Of a DNA stretch of 64,000 nucleotides, positions 59,017 to 64,000 are shown piece by piece. The stretch covers positions 145,773,266 through 145,837,265 of the forward strand of contig OY754329.1 in NCBI GenBank assembly GCA_963573305.1, read 5' to 3'. Source of the stretch: Pyrrhosoma nymphula (Eukaryota > Arthropoda > Insecta > Odonata > Coenagrionidae). Both the position numbers and the translations under genes were made by a program. Each line of letters starts with the position of its first letter. Position 1 is the first letter of the stretch. A model generated the notes under the pieces. The model saw only the letters and a list, made by a program, of their open reading frames with translations, ran no database searches and was not told where the DNA came from.

Positions 59017-59739
59017 AAGAATGCTTACAAAATATCTAAAAGTAAACACCTAAATCGTTTACGTTTATGAGTGACAACATTGAAAGAACCATGTATTTAT
59101 GCGCCACCAAGAGTAGTTTCAGATCTACTCAATCAGGAGTCGGCATTTTTCATGACGACTGCATAATGTGCTGGATGAAGAGTCTGTTTCGATAAACGGC
59201 AAAAAACATAGTTATAAAAAATAATACTCGCCTCATATTTGTCCTCACAATGGAATGAGTAATTCACACATCGCAAGGCGAAAAGACAGTCAAGTCTTAC
59301 TAATAATGCGGAAACATACTTAACATGGAAAACGAGTCCCATACTCAAATGCGGATATCGTCGCACGGTTTTACGACATAAAAATTCGCTCAGTGGCCAC
59401 CATGTAAATTTCTTTCGTCATCTATGGTTCATCAACAGATGAAGGAGCATGCTTGATGCCTATGCCTAACTGAATTGGAAAACAGCATCGTATTCTCAAA
59501 ACGAAACACTTCCGAATATGAGGACAGGAAAAAGTAAATGGGTTCGATGGTTAGATTATTTGAATTTACGATGAGTTGAAACAACGAAAATCAAGGCAAT
59601 CAAGGCAATGTGATGAGAGGGGAAAGTCTTGGATCACTCAAATATTCTACATATTTGGCAATGTTGATACTAGCAAAAGCTAATACACCAAGAATATTTG
59701 CTGATGATCGCAATCGACTTATTTTCGATTAAACCGGTT
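59017..59739. other. No recognisable gene
   Basis: AT-rich, short open frames. Confidence 0.4.
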
Positions 59740-60005
59740 GGTTGGTAATTTCGGGGAGGCAAACGACAACTGAGGTAATTGTCGCTATGAAGGACAAGTG
59801 GGTTAGGTAAGGTATGACGCCAAGGGGTCCACAGTTTAACGTATCATCGGGCGGATAGAGTACTACACTTGAAATACTCTTAACATGGCACCCAAGAAGG
59901 CATCGAGATCACACTAAAAAAAACTCCTCCACCGCCGGGACTCGAACCTGGACCCACGGGATAGAAATCCTTCATCAAAACGATTGAATCGCAGTCTGGT
60001 GCAAA
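59740..60005 (-). repeat. SINE family E (most complete copy)
   Basis: On the minus strand a tRNA-like head has B box GGTTCGAGTCC (59938-59948) followed by CGGCGGTGGAGGAG. The body includes GTATTTCAAGTGTAGTACTC, ACGTTAAACTGTGGACCCC and CCTCAGTTGTCG near 59770. Related copies lie at 9225, 28510 and 37196. Confidence 0.65.
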
Positions 60006-63000
60006 CAAAAATGAACGAAGCACAGCCCGTAATCATGATGAAAACACGGGCCTCTGGGACGTTGTGGAAACCAAACGGGCTCGCCACGCGAATATTCCAT
60101 CCAGAATACCCAAGTGATAGAGAGTGAAAGGGAGACATGCAAGCCGATACGTCACAAATGATAATTAGGCCGAAGACGTTCGCCATCGGAGCCGTTGTAA
60201 GGTTTGAAAAGCACGTTCCATCAGTCACTCAACGCCATCAAAAACTGAAAATAAAGAGTTCGATTACCGGCAAAATGATTTACAGAGCTATTTAATCGAC
60301 AATTGCATGAATGAATCCCAGACGTTTTTCGCAATACACCAAACAAGAGCGATGCTCCCGGGGAATTAAAAAACAGATACGAAGGCTAAAAAGGAGACAC
60401 TTAGTACAAAGCTGCGCGCATCAATAATTTATACGCATGCATAATTCAAGGGAGACAATTATTGTCACATCACCCACGCGCACCCGGGCGCAATGGTATT
60501 TACATGAAATGCAAATGCAATACCCACACCGACTTCCAGGATAATGACAAGAACTGACAGCGTGGAAAAAGCCATCAACATTCAAGGGCAGGCGCTCAAT
60601 TTGCATGAATGTTTTAACGCTTGAAGCCAATGTCGAGGCAATACGTATTCGATAACGGCTTATTTCGTCTCGAGGTGTTCGAAAAGACGATCTCGGCAAA
60701 ATCAACAATGGATGAAGGCCCTTGGAAGACACGAACTTAGCATTATCGCACACAATACCATCAAGATAACATTCATAGAACCTCCGAAATGGCAAACTCT
60801 GAGGTAACTCATTAACCTTCACATTTCTTCAAGCAGGTCAAAATTATTTAGAGAATAAACAAAGGCATCCTTCTATTTCCATGCCACAGCTGCACTTGAC
60901 AAGCTTGATCCAATCACGTTATCGGATAAGAAAATGAAGAGCTGCATTGGCGATAACGGCTTAATGCTCTCATACTGAGGACGACTTAATGTGCACCACA
61001 AAGACATTCCCCCCACTTAGGAAAGTGAGGCGCACAATAAGGGCTGTGTGAGACGAGGCGAAAGTGGAAGCTCCTCAGCCGAGACTTCGTAAGCATCCTT
61101 GATTGCTGGCTGATCTGGGACTGTCTACAACTTAGAAAAGACATGACACCAAATTTCAGAAGAATCATTAGCTTTTAATTTTAAGGCCAAAAACCGTGAG
61201 CTACGAAGAAATCAAGGCAGGCAAGGACACTTTATGACCACACACTTTTCCTCTTCTCATGATTCCTCCAAACTGACGCTTCAGATGAGCAGAAAAATAA
61301 CTTTTTGCTTTATGGATACTATGATCTATTAATTTTCATCGGTACATTTAATTCGTAGCAGTTCCGAAATTCAAGCTGTGATCACCTCTGAAAAGGTGAT
61401 CCGAATTCCTTAAATTCCGATTACCGAAATTATTCATCCATTAATCCAAATCCATCAACAGATCTTTGAAATAGAATGCATTCAAATAAATGTGTTCATT
61501 ACGCCCAGCTCGAGAGAGACGTTTTCTTAGTTCACCCTCAGAGAGATGAAAAATCTGCCCAAATGTTTCCATCTGTCCAGTTCCAATAAGTGTTTTCGTT
61601 CTCCACACAGTGTTATGTCGACTACCAACAACTTTATTGTTCCTCGTCTGCATTAAAAAAAACACCACGTATTCCGAACCGTGATCTAGCTGATTAACGG
61701 TCGTCATGGATTCAGAAAAAGGAAAATACATCCACACGATGAAATTACCCTTTCTTCCGACCACCCAGAATATTTTTCTAACTTCCCCTCCAAAATACAT
61801 CATATCGGCATACACTTTTCTTTCCATAGCTAAGACGTAATATTATGAAGGGACGAGAAAAGGCCAATAGGTCTTTGGTATCCGCTTATTTCGAAGGAAA
61901 TTCGACAGGAGAGTAAGACTAGGTTTTGGGATTCCATCGACTAGAGCACATATTAAGGCCCCGTTTTCATAAGCTCACGTTAAATATTTCTACAAAAATC
62001 TATGCTAATGCATTCTCCCATACACTCACATCAACTAACCAACAACCTGAAGTAATATGCGAAATCCAAACTCTCAGTTAACACCAACATAGCGTAAATC
62101 TTCAATTTTGAAGTAAATGCTAAGCAGTAGTTCTTTCTGAAAGGCAGCCGCCCAAAGAAAGCAAACATTGGCATTCCGCTTCTTGCAGTTAAACAATCCC
62201 ACGAAGAAACAACGAGGAGCATGGAATGCCCGAAGCGTCAGCCCGCTCGAAGCGATAAGGGCAGCATAGGTACTACTCTACGTGCGTGCGGGCGAGTGTG
62301 TCTGGGAGTTCCTAGAAACTGTCGACGGAAGCATTTTGGATTTTTCCACCGCCCGCGAGTCAGCGACTAAGACCACGAAAATAGAATAAACACAACGATG
62401 AGGTGGAAGGGAGTGCAGAGATCATAACGCCAGACGGAAAGAACTGTCACCCCCGCACAAGGTATCGGGCCGCGAGTTTGAGAGTTGCGACAGTGGCCAT
62501 CACAATCTTCTTCGCAGAATATTTTGGACTAAATATTTCACACGGGCATTTCATTTTAATGCGTTCTAAGTTCAAAGTCTTTACACGAAACATTCCGCAA
62601 TTACGAATGACTCACTTAAGAGACGAGGAGGATATAAATGTAAGCATATTTTTTCAGGTCCACGTAAACTTGGATTCAGAAAGAGGAGGAAAAAAGTAAG
62701 AAATAATTTATCCGACGAATGACTAAGCCTCAAAGAGTTCGTAAATTTATTTTGACATACACAGAAATGAAAACGCAGAATAGATATATAATTAAACAAA
62801 AACGTCTAAAAATCGCACCATAGTTATCCGCTTTGTATTAAATGAGCTAAAAATTAAATGAGCTAAAATAATGAGCTAAAAAAACCTGATGTGAAGCTAT
62901 GTATCTGATATCCATAACTACTCGCACACGCAACTACCCACCGATAACGCGCCGAGGAAAAGATTGGCGAGTAAAACAGGGTCAGAGGCGGTGCCCAGCT

Positions 63001-64000
63001 TCAGCCTAAACCAGATACAGCATTGCAATTCTTTTCGTGGGGGTGAAGCCAATCCATTACGACACAAACTCCGAAAAGTACAAATAATTTTGGATTCAAT
63101 CTACAAACAAAAATTAAATTATATCTTCTGCCAACCACTTTGAAGCATAATTATCCATAAAAGAGAACACACAGAAGAGAGTTCGAATCCCATATGCTTA
63201 AGGCACCTTCACTGTTATACATCATGTAAACACGACGAGTCCACAATGGATTGATCACCGAGTTCCTAAACGAGATTTGAATGAATGGCAATCCTTGGCG
63301 TTAACTCGAAGTCAAACAATTACTTTCCATAAATAGCCCCTTTATAGCAACGGTGGTTTCAGTGCACTAATTCTTTCCCGAACCATTCTTAGGAAGCACA
63401 ACGCATGACTTAAATCTTCAATATCGAGGTCATACAGGGGAAGAAAAGGTTTCGCAAACATAATTCGAGGTCCCCGATAGCGCGAAAAGAATTCGTCTCA
63501 CCAAAGCTACGACAACGGGGTAGTCAAGTAGGTACAATAAATGGTTAAAAGATATAGAAAAAGTAACATTAAACTGTGGAGTTAAAACTTGGGCGTCTAA
63601 ATTCTGGAAGCAGAAACGGCAAGACGATACGGTGGTGATGGCGCAATCTCTGTTTCAGAGGAAAATAACACGGTACGGAAGGAAACGAAAGGAAACGCGC
63701 CACAGAGAATTATATTTTAATATATGCACCAGCGCTGAAGAAAGGTACAAATACAAGTTTGTCACACTAAAAAAAGGCACCACAGGCAGAAGAACGGAAG
63801 TAGTTCCTTTTCGTCAAATCGAAAATATTAATACACCAGGTAAGAGAAAATTTTCAATTAACAATAATAAAAGAAGGATTTTGACTTGATTTAGAATCGC
63901 TGTTACACTTAATGGTAATTCACGCTAGTTAAATTCATTGGTTCAAACTTGGTCATTGCGAATGGAGGATGAGCGTAGACTTGAGGCGTTTGAGATGTGG
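60006..64000. other. No recognisable gene
   Basis: Minus-strand frames of 104 codons (59914-60228, overlapping the SINE), 133 codons (60421-60822) and 128 codons (61441-61827) show no recognisable domain and are within chance expectation for this amount of sequence. ATGAGCTAAAA is repeated three times at about 62840-62880. Confidence 0.4.

Noticed and set aside
60421..60822. 133-codon minus-strand open frame
   Set aside because: No domain, and within chance expectation.
61441..61827. 128-codon minus-strand open frame with balanced composition
   Set aside because: No recognisable domain, and several frames of this length are expected by chance in 64 kb on two strands at this base composition.

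Overview
The window is eukaryotic, AT-rich and dominated by repeats. I could not recognise a single host protein-coding exon. The repeat types are an intron-containing Tc1/mariner transposase, Penelope-like and non-LTR retroelement remnants, several tRNA-derived SINE families with intact B boxes, and TA-flanked pogo/Tigger-like MITEs. Together they suggest an arthropod, probably an insect with a large, repeat-rich genome. The species cannot be named from the sequence. Most open frames here are of a length expected by chance in 64 kb, and I left them out.

Layout. 1-14.6 kb: mostly unannotated DNA with a CpG-rich patch (1.12-1.74 kb), a minus-strand SINE (4.6 kb), a ~930 bp foldback element (5.5-6.5 kb), a short palindrome (9.7-9.8 kb), a second CpG-rich patch (10.1-10.6 kb) and a decayed CR1/Jockey-like LINE tail (11.0-11.6 kb). 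14.6-30 kb: a truncated Penelope-like element whose terminal repeat holds a hammerhead-ribozyme-like core, MITE-like hairpins (16.9, 22.1, 22.3-22.6 and 29.2-29.5 kb), two LINE tails (22.9 and 27.2 kb), and a CpG-rich patch with two perfect CRE sites (23.9-24.3 kb). 30-50 kb: low-complexity GA/CT tracts, LINE remnants (32.6-33.6, 38.5-39.0 and 48.1 kb), SINEs and a CpG-rich patch (40.7-41.3 kb). 50-57 kb: an 858 bp element with CACAGTGGGGCA ends, then the main find.

The main find is a 4.2 kb Tc1/mariner-type transposon at 52212-56430, flanked by a TA duplication. Its terminal inverted repeats are exceptionally long. The outer 864 bp of each arm align without a gap and, by eye, differ at one base. 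The similarity continues inward, less well preserved, to about 1.1-1.2 kb. The loop carries an apparently intact transposase in two exons (530 + 508 nt, a 670 bp intron with GTAAGT and a pyrimidine-tract AG). Splicing gives 345 codons with a DD35E catalytic triad. The intron carries a 200 bp hairpin repeat with hammerhead-like cores in both arms, and each long arm contains a tRNA-like A/B-box unit pointing inward. Transposase, TA duplication and near-identical arms together suggest a recently active, possibly autonomous element.

A second theme is a set of inverted-repeat hairpins (14.6-15.5, 22.3-22.6, 43.7-43.9, 54.2-54.4 and 58.55-59.0 kb) built around CTGATGA or CTGAAGATGA, a short stem, then GAAAC. 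This matches the hammerhead core known from Penelope-like element terminal repeats. The 14.6-15.5 kb copy still carries a recognisable GIY-YIG-region coding remnant on the same strand.
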